Shown: positions 45,604-57,850, counted from the first letter of the stretch. The stretch: DNA of 64,000 bases from Homarus americanus (GCF_018991925.1 NW_024744462.1:369501-433500), one strand, 5' to 3'. Program-made: numbers and translations. Notes: generated by a model not told the origin, from the letters alone.

Positions 45604-45655
<52 letters not shown>

Positions 45656-45656
45656 C
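45497..45656. repeat. (GGGT)n and (GTA)n tracts
   Basis: GGGTGGGTGGGTGGG at 45497-45522 (G-quadruplex pattern) and GTA repeats at 45603-45655. Confidence 0.93.
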
Positions 45657-46585
45657 GGCGTGGCTAATTCAGTGACATATCATTATATCTCCTTACATCC
45701 ACGAACGCTCACGGATCTGTAAACATCTCCCCCGAACGCCGCCATAACGTAAGCGGCTGCCATCAAAACAATAACAACATTCATAGCCATCACCTGTAAG
45801 AGAACGGCTTGAACGGCTGAATACGACGCCGGATTCCTTCATTAATCCGGTAACAGTACAAGAACGGCTTTGATCTTGGTGTTACCGTTCTTTTAATTAA
45901 TAACATGTCTTTGATGTTTGTGTATAACGAGTGAAACTTGTCCCGATATGTGGATTAATTGCGAGTGAATACAAGGAAATATGGCCCGAGTGGTTTTAAG
46001 AATTCCGCTTTGACGTGATAGAAAATCCACTTTGACCGGATATAATTTCCATCTTAACCAGATATAATTTTCACTTTAACTGGTTATTATTTCAAATATG
46101 ACCGGATATAATTTTCACCTTAGCATATTAAAAAAAAAATTGTGTTGGCTTTAATTCATCCCGAGCTGAAAAAGAAATAATACGTTTATTATTAGTTGCC
46201 TGTAAAGTAGTAAGTAATAAACCACAATGGTGTGTAAAGTAACATTATAAGTACCCACAGCTACTTACAAATTCTACTTGAGATTCTACACAGATTCTTT
46301 GACACAGTTTCCCTTAATCTCTCTTTTACTCGTACGTGACCCGGATCTAAGTGGTGTTAATTCAGGATGGAATTTTGCGTTTTAGATCAGGTCACAATGG
46401 AATTTAATCCAGGTCAGAGGTTAAGTTTACACTGTGTCAAAGTAGAGGTCACACCAGATGCCATTGAACGTTATCAGACAAGTCAGTACGGGAATGAAAG
46501 TCTAGCTTACGTTGTGGTGTTATGAGGAGAAATGAAACATGAAAGAGATTTTTAAGGTACGTTAGGTTTGGAAGTGGGTCGCTAA
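45657..46585. other. Unique sequence; no gene seen
   Basis: A TTTGACCGGATATAATTTCC-like ~35-bp unit repeats about four times between 46010 and 46120. Confidence 0.55.
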
Positions 46586-46717
46586 CCTGCCCACCACCAC
46601 CATAACTCCTGCCCACCACCATGATTCCTGCCCACAACCACCATGACCCCTGCCCACCACCACCACCATGATTCCTGCCCACCACCATGATTCCTGCCCA
46701 CCACCACCACCATGATT
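46586..46717. repeat. Minisatellite of CCTGCCCACCACCATGATT units
   Basis: Six units of variable length (about 19-27 bp) through gain or loss of ACC triplets. Confidence 0.9.
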
Positions 46718-46796
46718 CCCTTTAGGGGTGTAATTAAGGTCTCTCCTAATCATTTGATCCAATTGATTAACTCACGCACTTTATCCCTTACCTACT

Positions 46797-46985
46797 CATC
46801 CACCCACCTCCAACCCACCCATTCACCCACCCTTCCAACCCGCGCCCACCCACCTACCTTCCTTCAACATACGCCCACCCACCCTCCTACTCACCCACCT
46901 TCCAACCCACTTTCCAACCCACCCACCTTCCAACCCACCCACCTTCCAACCCACCCACCTTCCAGCCCACGCCCACCCAGCCGGC
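46797..46985. repeat. 16-17-bp CACCCACCTTCCAACC minisatellite
   Basis: About ten irregular units. They create the Pro/Thr-rich part of a 213-codon frame that is not a gene. Confidence 0.9.
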
Positions 46986-47233
46986 AGGTCACTGGACTCT
47001 ACTCCTTCAGACTATCAAGTACAAGGTGTTCCTCGTCTTCTATCCTCGGGGCTTTACTCTCCCAAGTCCCCGGGAGTCCTGGAGCGAGGCGGAGGATCCC
47101 CTGGCTAAGACTCCGACGCGGCCGCAGGAATTACAGGCCCAGGGGCGGCGCCCTTGAGGGAATACAAAACCACCCTGTCGGGCCTCTTTACTCCTGGCCA
47201 TTTGTCTCGGTATTTTACGAAAAGAAGAGAAGG
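46986..47233. other. GC- and CpG-rich unique block; no gene supported
   Basis: About 250 bases distinctly GC-rich (GGCGGAGGATCCCC, GACGCGGCCGCAGG) between two repeats. Two plus frames and one minus frame are partly open, without a recognisable domain. A promoter-like island or a foreign fragment are both possible. Confidence 0.35.
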
Positions 47234-47400
47234 AGTTTTGGTGGTGGAGTGGTGGTGATGGTGTTGGTGGTTGCCATGGTGGTTGTGGTGGTGATGGTGG
47301 TTGTGGTGGTAATGGTGGTCGTGGTGATGGTGGTCGTGGTGATGGTGGAGTGAGTGGTGGTTGTGGTGGAGTGAGTGGTGGTGGTGATTGTGGTGATTTG
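47234..47400. repeat. (GGT)n trinucleotide tract
   Basis: GGTGGTGATGGTGG-type. The His-rich minus frame is a repeat translation. Confidence 0.92.
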
Positions 47401-47842
47401 GTGATGATGAAAATGGCGTAGTCATAACGAAGAGTAGTGGTGATCGGAGAAATGTTGGTGGAGGAGTCGTGGTGGTAGCATAGTGATGGAGGTAGTTTGG
47501 AGAAATAGTCTCAAAGAGGATAGAGTGTGTAGGTAATGTTAATAGATCATTGTTGGAGAGAGTGTTGGAGTAGTGTTTTAGGAGTATATTAACAGTTTGG
47601 GAGGCTGTCTAGTGCCTGTGGGCGGGGTGGGAGGAGGAGGAGTCTTAGGGTGACTGCCACACACAGTAAGCGCCTTAGGTTCGATGCTGTCAAAATTTTA
47701 AAAACGTGCTCCTCCAGCCTCGAGGATGTGTGTCACTGAGACTGACTTGTGAAACTAGCTTATCCAGCTCCCCTCTCTCTCCACTACCTTCCCAAGAGGG
47801 TTTCGCTGGCTGTGTTATGTGGGTACTGTTGTGGCTAGGTGG

Positions 47843-47850
<8 letters not shown>
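47401..47850. other. Unique sequence; no gene seen
   Basis: No coding signal. Confidence 0.5.
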
Positions 47851-47873
<23 letters not shown>

Positions 47874-47984
47874 AACTGACTTTGTTTATTTCCATAGTTT
47901 GGTTCTGTGTCATAGGAGTGTGTCACTGGGTGTGAATTTGGTGGATTTGTTTTACTTGGCTAATTGTTTGGTTACTGAGGTCGT

Positions 47985-48040
<56 letters not shown>

Positions 48041-48235
48041 CCTCCCTCCCTCCTTCCTCATCCCTTACCTCTCTCCCTTCTCATCCTTCTCCCTCTCCTT
48101 ACACCTCTCATCTTTGCCACCTCTGCTGTTACCTGTCACGTTAATTAACCAATACAACACCTGATTTATCCCCTCCCCCCACCTCCACCTCTCCCTCCCT
48201 CCTACCCCTCACCTCCACCTCTCCCCACCATCATC
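47851..48235. repeat. (GT)11, (AC)26 and CT-rich tract
   Basis: GT at 47851-47873, AC at 47987-48038, then CCCTCCCTCC and CT-rich to 48235. Confidence 0.92.
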
Positions 48236-48476
48236 ACCGACAGTACCATAAGTCCAGTGCCAAATGGTTTGTGGGTAATGAGTGAATAGCCCCCCCTCCC
48301 ACCCTCTTTGGCACTCCCGTTAACGACCTTGTCACTGGTTGAAACGATGGATGACGATTGTTTTCCTGTAAGAACAGAGCGGGAGGATCGTTAAGACAGG
48401 TTGGATGGTGTAGTTCGGTAATTAGAAGCTTTGTAATAAGGTCATATGTTGTGTGTATGACAAGAAGTAAAATGAA

Positions 48477-48524
<48 letters not shown>

Positions 48525-48975
48525 GCAGCTTGTTAATGGAGATGTAAACAGAGTCCCAACAACTGAATGGGGGTTGTTTAGTCCTGGCATCGTGTTAACT
48601 TAACGACCTACTGAAGTTGTTTTAAGGGGAGCTCAACGTGACGGCTGCCTTACATTTTTAAGAGAGTTAACAAGGAGGTGGGATTTAAGACGGCGTATAT
48701 CGTATAGGAAGGCATGAATTGTTTGGGTATATTATAAGCAGTGATGTGAGGGGTCGGGGGAAGGGCGAACAGGGATGAGGAAGAGGGATAGGAGCAAGTG
48801 GAAGAGGGAGTGGGAGAGTTGGAATAGGAATTAGAAAGATGTAAGAGGGATAGGAGCAAGTGGAAGAGGGAGTTGGTGGAAGAAAAGAAGATGAGAACTA
48901 AGGACTGGAAACAAGGATGATGAATGAGTAAGATATAAGATGTGAAGAGAATTAAGAAGGAAAGGGGGATGAGGA

Positions 48976-49031
<56 letters not shown>
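48236..49031. repeat. Unique sequence bracketed by two (GA)n tracts
   Basis: GA at 48481-48522 and 48977-49031. A GGGATAGGAGCAAGTGGAAG unit is repeated at 48785 and 48848. Confidence 0.8.
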
Positions 49032-49034
<3 letters not shown>

Positions 49035-49579
49035 CCACGCTAATGTTCATCTTCTACTGATGTGTAAACTGATCTACCCGACTCACTTATGGGACGGCCA
49101 TAGCTTACGGATTTTATTTTATTTATTTATATTTTATTTTACCTTTGAAGACGTTAATGCTGAAGGGAAGGTGTTAGCTGTAAGGGGGGTGGGTAGGATA
49201 TAGAAAGTCTTTGCCTTGGAGGTCTTAGGTTTAATGAGGGGCCGAAGCTTATGGGAGAGTCTTAGGTTTAGGTAAGATTAAAGTCAAGGAAGAGTCTTAT
49301 AGCTTTTAGGAGGTCAAAGGTTTTGAGGAAGAGTTTAGCTGTCAGATGGATTTCGTAGCTTCGAGAGGCCATGAGTGTTATAGTACACTGTGATGTGTGT
49401 GTGTGTCAGCTCATTAGCGAGAGTTAATTAGCATGTGAGTATGATGTATGAGCCTGTTAGCAGCCGGTTATTATCAGGGATTATTAACAGTAGTTGTTAG
49501 CTGGGTTATTAGATGGAGTTGTTCTTTTTCTTCTTTGTTCTTCCTCTTCTTCTGAAATCGACAATTCTTGCCTTCAACT
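49032..49579. other. Unique sequence; no gene seen
   Basis: GAGTCTTAGGTTT-type blocks recur loosely near 49220-49330. Confidence 0.5.
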
Positions 49580-49915
49580 TCCCATTTTCTCTCCCCATAT
49601 TCGCTTTTTCTCTCCTCACAACTCCATTTTCTCTCACACTCCCATTCTCTCCCCATTCCCATTTTCTCTCACACTCCCATTCTCTCCCCATTCCCATTTT
49701 ATCTCCCCACATTCCCATTTTATTTCCCCACATTCCTATTTTCTCTCCCCAGACTCCGATTTTCTCTTCCCATTCCCATTTTCTCTCCCCACAGTCCCAT
49801 TTTATCTCTCCCCATTCCCATTTTATCTCCCCACATTCCCATTTTCTCTCCCCATTCCCATTTTATCTCCCCACACCTCCATTTTCTCTCACTCCCATTT
49901 CCTCTCCTCGCAATG
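49580..49915. repeat. 21-bp pyrimidine minisatellite (CCCATTTTATCTCCCCACA)
   Basis: About fifteen units of 19-21 bp. The three parallel 125-148 codon frames are the same repeat read in three frames. Confidence 0.92.
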
Positions 49916-49953
49916 CAACTTTCTTTCTTCTCGGCTATAATTTAAGTTAATCC

Positions 49954-49956
<3 letters not shown>

Positions 49957-49999
<43 letters not shown>

Positions 50000-50031
50000 C
50001 GTCTTTGTAGGTTGTAAATCGAGATGAAGTA

Positions 50032-50074
<43 letters not shown>

Positions 50075-50126
50075 GTATCCATGGTGGGAAAAGATAATTG
50101 GAAGAGAGAGAGAGAGAGAGAGAGAA
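49957..50126. repeat. (CA)21, (CT)20 and (GA)12 cluster with inverted CT/GA arms
   Basis: CA at 49957-49998, CT at 50034-50071 and GA at 50104-50126. Confidence 0.94.
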
Positions 50127-50154
50127 GGTGATAAAAGTAAGTAAAGTAACGTCA

Positions 50155-50280
50155 AGTCTTTCCATAACACGCCAAATATACTCATGTCTCGCCAAGTTTC
50201 TTCTTATCTCGCCAAGTATCTCTTTTTATCTCGCCAAGTTTGACCATATCTCGCTGTGTCTCGCCAGGTCTCTTGGTCAC
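50155..50280. repeat. Tandem TCTCGCCAAGTTTCT repeat
   Basis: Six units of TATCTCGCCAAGTTTCT at about 20-26 bp spacing. Confidence 0.8.
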
Positions 50281-50865
50281 CATCGCTGGCCAAGTCAAGT
50301 AGCTTCCATCATCATAAAAACGGCGGCCATTTTACCCTCAATGATCAGGAGTGTGAGATGGAGTTTTTAAGAGGGGAGTTCACGTGAAGGGGGTGATTCA
50401 TGAAGGGGGTTGAGGAGAGAGGGGTTATTGCTAGAGGAGGGAGGGTGATTTAGTCGGGGAGGGATTGATTCACAGGGGAAGGGAGGGTGGGGGTAGCGGG
50501 TGATTCACGATTATGAGAGGGGGGTTGATTCACGATGGGGGGGAGGGATGGGGTCAATATCTCTCTGGACTTCTTCTTGGTCTCCTCTTTTTTCTTTTCC
50601 TCCTCCTCCTCCTCCTTTTCGTCTTCTTATTCGCCTCCCTCCCTATGTCTCTCATTCGTTCCACCTCCTCCCTTCCTTCTTTCTCTCATCCTCTCCTCCT
50701 CCTCCTCTCCTCTTCTTCCTCCTCCTCGTAACATACTCGCCAGACACCTTAACTGCATATTACTAAGAGACTTCCGGCACCGTTCAACATACAACTCTAG
50801 ATTAAGGTTCTTCTTTCAGTTTTAGAGTCTGATATATGACGCCCAGAATATCTCCCCTTTGTGTG
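50281..50865. other. GA/G-rich then CT/TCC-rich sequence; no gene seen
   Basis: GGGTGATTCA recurs four times at 50390-50530. A pyrimidine block lies at 50585-50730. Confidence 0.6.
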
Positions 50866-51096
50866 CGTGTGCGTGTGTGCGTGCGTGTGTGCTTGTAAAT
50901 GTATATGCCTTTGTTTGTGTCACTGTATTTAATTACATTTACACACACACACACACACACACATACACACACACAAAGTTATTTACAATGATTTGGATTT
51001 TTGTGATATACATTCATATAAATTGTATCTATGATGGAGAGCTTACTGAAATACACCCCCCCCTCGACCCCCCCCACCCCCCGACCCCCCCCCTAG
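50866..51096. repeat. GT tract, (CA)n and C8 clusters
   Basis: GT/GC-rich at 50863-50892, CA at 50941-50974 and C-runs (CCCCCCCCTCGACCCCCC) at 51054-51093, G-quadruplex-prone on the minus strand. Confidence 0.9.
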
Positions 51097-51548
51097 TAAT
51101 CTGACAATGAAACAGAAAACATCAGCTATTTCTATTTATTAAATTCGGAATAGTTGCATCACTATTAATCATTTTTTTGTCTAATATATATAAATCGGGT
51201 CATGGAAAAATAATACCCAGATTTTAATACACAAACGATTAAAAAAAAAATCCTGGGGTTACTTTATCGTTAAATCGGGGTATTATAAATCCTCTGGAAC
51301 TTCAACGTCAGAGATTATACCGATTTATCCGATTTTAAAATGGAATGGAGAGAAATTATAGTGGTAATTAAACTAAACAAAATACAATTAATATATATAT
51401 ATTCTTTAAGGGTTTATTTTTTACCACAGTCGTTTATTTATTTTAATATTATTTAGTTAAGATATTTTTTTTTCTTATTTAGAATTTATTTTGTGCTTTA
51501 CCAAATGAGTGTTTTTATTGTTCATTTATTTGCAGCAGTTTTAAGGTT
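51097..51548. other. Unique AT-rich sequence; no gene seen
   Basis: No coding signal. Confidence 0.5.
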
Positions 51549-51549
51549 G

Positions 51550-51617
<68 letters not shown>
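51549..51617. repeat. (CTGT)17 microsatellite
   Basis: Pure CTGT repeat. Cys/Leu/Ser/Val-repeat frames are translations of it. Confidence 0.96.
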
Positions 51618-51806
51618 CCCCAGGTATTCGCAGGGTTACGGTTGTGGGTATACATTGATTTATTTTTATCACAGTATGAACGAGTGTATAGGACATTACA
51701 TTGGTTTTTATTACAGTATGCTGGTGGCTGTGACAACGTTAGGTGTTACTTCACTACATTCACTACTAGGCTCTGATGTGGATTCTATTTTCTGTTGTAA
51801 ATACTG

Positions 51807-51807
<1 letters not shown>

Positions 51808-51840
<33 letters not shown>

Positions 51841-51907
51841 ATTTCAGGATGTTTCTCCCCTGTCTGCTCCGTAATTAATCAAACTCTCTCTCTCTCTCTC
51901 TCTCTCA
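51808..51907. repeat. (GT)16 and (CT)11
   Basis: GT at 51808-51839 and CT at 51885-51906. Confidence 0.93.
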
Positions 51908-52480
51908 TCTTCCCCGACTTCCTCTACTACTTCTATATTTAGGGTGGTATTAAAAAGCATGGAAGAGCCTGGTAAAAAAGTGGGAAACTGTTAAGATAAT
52001 TATTGTGATATCTGATGCAAGATGTTACCATGACAACGATCACGTCACCTCCCATTAGTGGTTGGGGTGAGGGAGTGGGTGTGTGGGAGGGGGGGTTATA
52101 TGTACGTGTGTGTCCATGGGTGTGGAATGGGGTTGAGAGGGGGGAGGGGCCTGTGTTCAATGACCGATCGTGTTCACCTCTACCTCCCACCACTTACCCT
52201 CCTCTCCCCCCCCTGTCCTGTTCAATGTACACGTCACGGATTATTGAAAACCTATCCTTCCCCGTCCCCTCCCTCTTCCTCCCCTCACCCCTCTCACCCC
52301 TCTCTCTTTCTCACTCCTCTCCCCCTTGAGTGCTCTAGGCTTGTAAATCCCTACATATAACTTTCCGCTTCTCACAATGACAAAAATAGATAATATATAA
52401 TCACCAGCTTAGAGTTCTGTCAATAATATCCTTCAGGTGATATATTTTTTTTTTAGGCTGTCTGAACTCTGAAGCTCCCT
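51908..52480. other. Unique sequence with G-rich and CT-rich patches; no gene seen
   Basis: G-rich at 52060-52150, pyrimidine-rich at 52255-52325. Confidence 0.5.
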
Positions 52481-52481
52481 C

Positions 52482-52600
52482 TCTCCCTCCCTCCCTCCCT
52501 CCCTCCCTCCCTCCCTCCAGCCTGAAGGGTGACAGAAATAGTAACAGCAGTGGTACAGAGAGGCGACGGGGGCGAGGCGAGGCGGGGCGAGGCGGGGTCA
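52482..52600. repeat. (CCCT)9 and GGCGAGGCGGGG block
   Basis: CCCT at 52482-52518, then GGCGA/GGCGG repeats at 52562-52598. Confidence 0.92.
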
Positions 52601-52647
52601 GTAAAGATTATCGCAGGGAGCCGGGGAGGATCAGGTCATGTCAGGAA

Positions 52648-52660
52648 AGGTCAAAGGTCA
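52648..52660 (+). promoter_or_regulatory. Perfect DR1 nuclear-receptor-type element
   Basis: AGGTCAAAGGTCA: two AGGTCA half-sites with a one-base spacer, the classical DR1 site of RXR/USP- and HNF4-type receptors. A further AGGTCA lies at 52671 and CAGGTCATG at 52632. Confidence 0.35.
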
Positions 52661-53116
52661 CACCGAGAGGAGGTCACTGAATTGAAGGGGATATACATAC
52701 ATACCGTATATAAATATAGCCCTCTGTAAATAGACCTTCTATTCGCTATTCTGAGAGGGGTTGCTGTTATTCACTACGGGTTTTTTATAAGAATCCTGTT
52801 GTTGTTTTCGTGGCGCAGTTTGGCCTTTTTTTTGGGGATTAGTTGGACGCCATCTCTTGAGTTATCATATTGTTTTGGCTTTTGTTAAACGTAAGGGTGA
52901 CAACAAATATTTCTTTTATTGATTTTTTTTTTTTAGGAATTCTGTGATTGTATTGGTGAGGATTTTAATTATTATTTATTTATTGTCTGTTATCGAGAAT
53001 CTAGATGACTTCTTTTGAGTTAGTGTTTCCTCCCCCGGGCTATTTTTAACCCTTGTTGTGGATGATGGTTAATGTTATGATGAATTAACACCTTTGTAGT
53101 GCCTTCATAATGTGAT

Positions 53117-53118
<2 letters not shown>
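52661..53118. other. Unique AT-rich sequence; no gene seen
   Basis: No coding signal. Confidence 0.5.

Positions 53119-53196
<78 letters not shown>
53119..53196. repeat. (CT)n joined to (GT)22
   Basis: CT at 53121-53150 runs directly into GT at 53152-53196. Confidence 0.95.
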
Positions 53197-53198
<2 letters not shown>

Positions 53199-53353
53199 GC
53201 TGGCGCTTTTCTGAGTCACATTTAGAGAGAAGGAAAGAAGTGTTCGCTGTAGGAAATAAAGGAGAAGTGTTGTCTGGGGAGAATCTTTATTGTGAGAAGC
53301 AGTTTTATCTCACTTACGTTTTTGTATTGTGTTTTTTTTCTTTTTCTTTTTTG

Positions 53354-53645
53354 AGGTGGGGTGGGTGTGGGTGTGGGGTGTGGGTGGGTGTGGGGTGTGG
53401 GTGGAGTTGGGAAGTTGTTTTATCATTTTTGGGGGGATTTATTAGACTTGTTTGTATTTTTGTAAGAGATTGGGATGGTTTAGGGTTTTTCTGTCTGTCT
53501 GTCTGTCTGTCCATTCCTTCCATCTCTAATTCCCTCTTTCCTTTCTTCTATCCATCCACTCATCCAATCAATCATCCATCCAATTCATCCATCCATCATC
53601 TATCTCTTTCATTCCTCCTCTCCCCCTCTCTCTCTCTCCCTCCCT
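53354..53645. repeat. GGGTGTGGG tract, (CTGT)5 and CATC/CT-rich sequence
   Basis: GGTGTGGGGTGTGGG at 53354-53405 (G-quadruplex pattern), CTGT at 53490-53511, ATCCATCC-type at 53550-53600. Confidence 0.85.
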
Positions 53646-53776
53646 GGAAGTACTGAAGTTACGCCGGTATCCATTTAAGGCTGCAGAAACCTCATGATCG
53701 ATAACTGATAGGAATTTCATCATGAGAAAAACAACAATAAAGAGTGAGAGAGTGAGGACAGTAGAGAAGAGAACAT

Positions 53777-53792
53777 AGGTCAACAGAGGTCA
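53777..53792 (+). promoter_or_regulatory. DR4-type AGGTCA pair
   Basis: AGGTCAACAGAGGTCA: two half-sites with a 4-bp spacer. Confidence 0.3.
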
Positions 53793-55074
53793 CTCACTGC
53801 CCGGAAGGAAGGGGTGGAAGGGGGGGGGGAGAAAGGGGGCTGTAGTAACCTCAAGGGATAGAATTAGAGTCAGATAGAAGCAACGTCAATAGAGGTCAAT
53901 AGACAAAAAGAAAGGGGAGTTACGATGACCTCTCCGAAGGGAATTGGGGTAAAAAAAAATAATAAAAATAATCATAAAATAGAAGAAAGAGGAGAGATGC
54001 GATCAGTAGGATGAAAGAATGACAAAAGGGAAAATATTTTAAGATTTTAATAAATAAAAGAAGAAAGGAAGGAAAAGATTATCCAAAGAAAAGCTGAAAG
54101 AAGAAAGTTAGAATCCAGAAGGGTCGGTGTATAAAGGTCAGATAGGGTCAGTGACTTGTTCCTTCTCCAGGTCAACGAGTTTACCATTAGGTCTTCAACA
54201 CAGCAGCTGGTCTCGGGTTGCTTGCTGCCTTCAACCCGGAAACTAAGCTAACACCGAGACCTTAATGGAAGCGGATTGCAGTCATTGATGTTTTAATTAC
54301 TGAGTATTTAATTAACGCTGAGGTATTTGCATTCCACTGCCTCTGTACCGCTATTGTGGGTTTACGGGACGGTGGGAAAAAATGAACGAGAGGTTTAAGT
54401 TAGGTTGTTTTGTGTACGAGTGAGGATGGTGAGGAGAGATTCACCTGTAATACAACATAAATAATAAACCAGGATGAAAGAGATTGTACTTGTTCTCTCA
54501 TCCTTATGTTATTCCCAGTTACATGTGAAGGAACAGCATACACCAATAAAAAACAATAAAAATAATAATTAAAAAAATCTCAATACACTTCAGTTACGAA
54601 AAGATTCATTTTTTGGGTGGGTGGGTGGGTGGGGGTCTTGATAACTTGCTCTCTGTGGTAAGACTATTAAAACTCGAGCTTTTATCTCTGTCTCAACTGG
54701 GCCAGGGGGAGAAGGATGGCAAACACGGAACCCACACTCCTCTGAGGCTCTTTTGTTACGTTCTGGGAGAGTGATTCTTTGTCGGAGCTTTGAGGAGCTT
54801 GGTCGTGTTGACGGGCAGGTTGGTGGGCCTGTTGCTGGAGTGTTGACGGAACAGATGGTAGCCCTGGGTTGTTTGTTTACATGTGAACTGCGTCACGTGA
54901 GGCTCCGTGTGGTGGAGGCACGAGGCTCAGCTGCTGTTGACGGGATTTATTGTGGGCAAGACCTGGTCACGGGACCTCTTCTTGCTAAATAGGACCTTTA
55001 CATCCTTTGTTGGTGTGTGAAGACAGCGAAAGAGATCATTTGGGAGATTACACGTAAGCATGATAAGACCCCCT
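53793..55074. other. Unique sequence; no gene seen
   Basis: A purine-rich patch lies at 53800-54120. 54690-54990 is more GC-rich with an 80-codon frame lacking any recognisable domain and a TCACGTGA palindrome at 54893. (GGGT)4 lies at 54615-54634. Confidence 0.5.
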
Positions 55075-55101
55075 CACACACACACACACACACACACACA
55101 C
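55075..55101. repeat. (CA)13 microsatellite
   Basis: Pure CA repeat. Confidence 0.94.
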
Positions 55102-56170
55102 TCCAAATCACTTGAGTTATAAGTCAAAGTGCGACGTCCATTTACGAGCAGTGTGGCGTCCACTGCCGGAAGCTCATGTTAGTGGGTTTGTGTAATTAAT
55201 TGGTTTTGGATTTGGTGGGGCCGTGATGAACGACTCTACCATTTACAGAGGATGACATTTAAAACCAACTAATAATGGAAACGGCAAATAACTCGACCAA
55301 TCAGGGCTCAAAGGATCAGGCTTATAAGCTTTCCTGTTCGTAAAGGGTAAATATTATACATTGATTCTGAATATGGTTCCCGCACTCAGAGTCAGCATCT
55401 GGTCATACACATGTTCACTCGTTACATACACAACCACACACAAATACGTACATAAACACTACATAAACACCCACATGTACGTATATACCCTACAACAAGA
55501 TATCCACGTACACACACAAGCGGTCACCAATACCTATGTGTCATCGTTGACTGCCAGACGCCCATCTTGAGTAAGGTCCGTCACTTCACACTCACTCAAT
55601 GTACTCCTCTCAGCCTTTGAACTTATTTAACAAGATGGCGTTTAATTACATGTGGCAATTACTGTAACGGAGAGACTGGCGCCTTATTATAAGTGTCATT
55701 ACGGTTGATGAGTGTGTTTTTGGTTAGGTTAGGTTAGGTTTTGGTATAGTATGGGATAATATTTTGAAGCTAAGGATGATAAGAAAGTATTTATTTATTT
55801 GTTTTAATCCGGGTGTCGCTGACGTATTAAGTAAACAACGTTATATCCAGGTTACGTAATGTTATCTTAAGAAAATAACAATGAACAGCGTTACATACAC
55901 TCACCATTGAACAAACTGTTACAATGTAAATACCACAAAACGACAGTAATGAACAAATAGTAACACCATTGAAATAAAAGCTACAAATCTTCATCACCAT
56001 CAATAGCCGTAATTCAACCCGGGGTTAATAATGTTCGCTCTCCCACCTCCCCCACACCCCCGTTGAAGTGCTGGGTTGCCACATTGTTATTTTTTGTGTT
56101 TGTTTTTTTCTTAGAAATGTGACCGACAGTAAATTGGTATGGGATAGGCTGGGGTTTTGCTGAGTGTTCG
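55102..56170. other. Unique sequence; no gene seen
   Basis: Includes a telomere-type (GGTTA) stretch at 55722-55741 and AAGATGGCG at 55632. Confidence 0.5.
55722..55741. repeat. Interstitial telomere-type (GGTTA)3
   Basis: GGTTAGGTTAGGTTAGGTTT, same orientation as the tracts at 25.2 and 31.7 kb. Confidence 0.7.

Positions 56171-56255
<85 letters not shown>
56171..56255. repeat. (GT)42 microsatellite
   Basis: Pure GT repeat, the longest GT tract in the window. Confidence 0.97.
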
Positions 56256-56259
<4 letters not shown>

Positions 56260-56519
56260 CTCTCACCCCCACACACACAGAGCTCCTAAACTCATCTTAA
56301 CTGGAGGACGGAGGGAGAGTCTGTCTTTTTTTTTAACTTGGTGGCAGAGTGGTTCAGAGTCTCGGTAATATTTAATTGTGTTGTACCCAAGAGCATAATA
56401 CTACAAAGACATCTGAGTGGACGTTTGTCATGAAACTCTGTTATGCGTCTTAAATGTTGTTGTTGTTTTATGTGCGTACGCTTTTAACCTCTCCCTTTTT
56501 TTATGGCCCAAAGTTTACA

Positions 56520-56590
56520 TACACACACACACACACACACACTTCTTTATCCTTTATTTTCTCTTCTTCCTCTTCTTCTTCTTCTTTGCC
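56520..56590. repeat. (AC)12 and CTT-rich tract
   Basis: AC at 56519-56542 and CTTCTTCCTC at 56560-56590. Confidence 0.9.
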
Positions 56591-56764
56591 TCCTCTTCTC
56601 CATCGCTCTTCACTCACCATCCGCTCGAGTCTTCCGTAAATAGTGGGTCGATGTAGTTAGGAGATCTTCCAGACGGGAAAGTCATTACTTGCTAAGTGAG
56701 ATGCGTCCATGTTGTCTGATTCGCTCACTAGATGGCTCTGATAATGTTTTGGTTGCTTGATGCA

Positions 56765-56767
<3 letters not shown>

Positions 56768-56809
<42 letters not shown>

Positions 56810-57350
56810 TCAGTTACACTCCTGGACTTTATTCCTTCTCTCCCCCACGTACTCAGAGTCCCACATCTCTCCTCTTTTCCTTTGCTCTCTCCCCTTCCTC
56901 TCACACTCTTCTCACACTCCCTTCCTCTTATCCTCTCACTGTCCTCCTCTCTCTTACCCACGATTCTCCTCACACTGTTTCCTCATCACTTTTTTCTGTC
57001 ATTATTTATTCTCCTTTTTTTCCTCATTTTTATTCTCCTTCTCTTCCTTTCACTCTCTCTTTGGCTCGTTTGTAATTCTGTTTAGTCTTGTTACACATGA
57101 CCTTTCCTCAATATTATCTTTTCTCTTTTCTTCTTCCCTCCCTCTTTCTCTTCCCTCCCCACTTCTCTCCATCCCATTTTTCCTTCCTTTCTTCTTTTCT
57201 CCTATCCTCAACCTCCTCTCCTTCCCCATTCCCCTTTCATCCTTTTCTCTACTATCCTCCTTTCTCTTCTTTATCCTAGTTATCTCTCTCTTTCCTTTCC
57301 CTCTCCCTCTTTCCTCCCCCCACTTCCATTCTCCCCATTCCATTTCACCT
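56768..57350. repeat. (TC)20 and long pyrimidine tract
   Basis: TC at 56768-56807, then C/T-rich sequence to about 57350. The 230-codon Ser/Phe/Leu frame is compositional. Confidence 0.9.
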
Positions 57351-57534
57351 GCCTCCTACCTTCCCATTCTCTACCTGCTCTTGGCTACGCCCTTGGGATT
57401 CACTCCTTCAGTAGACTTGCCTCCCGGAGTCCTTTTCACTCCCTCCTGAAGGACCTCCACCACCTGGGTCCTAGTACTGTTGCCATCATTAGTAAGACGA
57501 CTTCCGTCATCATGCAAGATCCTAATCCTGAAAA

Positions 57535-57850
57535 GATTCCTTCGTCAATTCTTCATCTTGTAATTGGCGATGTAATTGTGATACGATTAAAAATGGGTTC
57601 TCCAAAGAAAAATGGACCCTACGTCAATTTTTCTCTTAATTGGGGATGAGAGAATCTTACTGGATTAATTTAGTTACGATACAAAGTGGATTTTTAAAAA
57701 GATTCGTATGTCAATTCTTCTTCTTCAACTAATTGGAGAATGTGAGGACCCATCGTATTCGTTCGCTTTTACGATACAAAGTGGATTTTCAGAAAGATTC
57801 GTACGGCAATTCTTCTCTTAATTGGAGAATGTGAGAACGTACCTTTACTT
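57535..57850. repeat. Degenerate ~80-95-bp tandem repeat (4 copies)
   Basis: GTCAATTCTTC-like blocks near 57544, 57623, 57710 and 57805, each followed by TTAATTGGNGAATG and, later in the unit, ACGATACAAAGTGGATTTT. Confidence 0.8.

Noticed and set aside
47670..47690. GGTTCGATGCT resembling a tRNA B box
   Set aside because: It does not complete the GGTTCGANTCC consensus, and no A box or cloverleaf fits around it.
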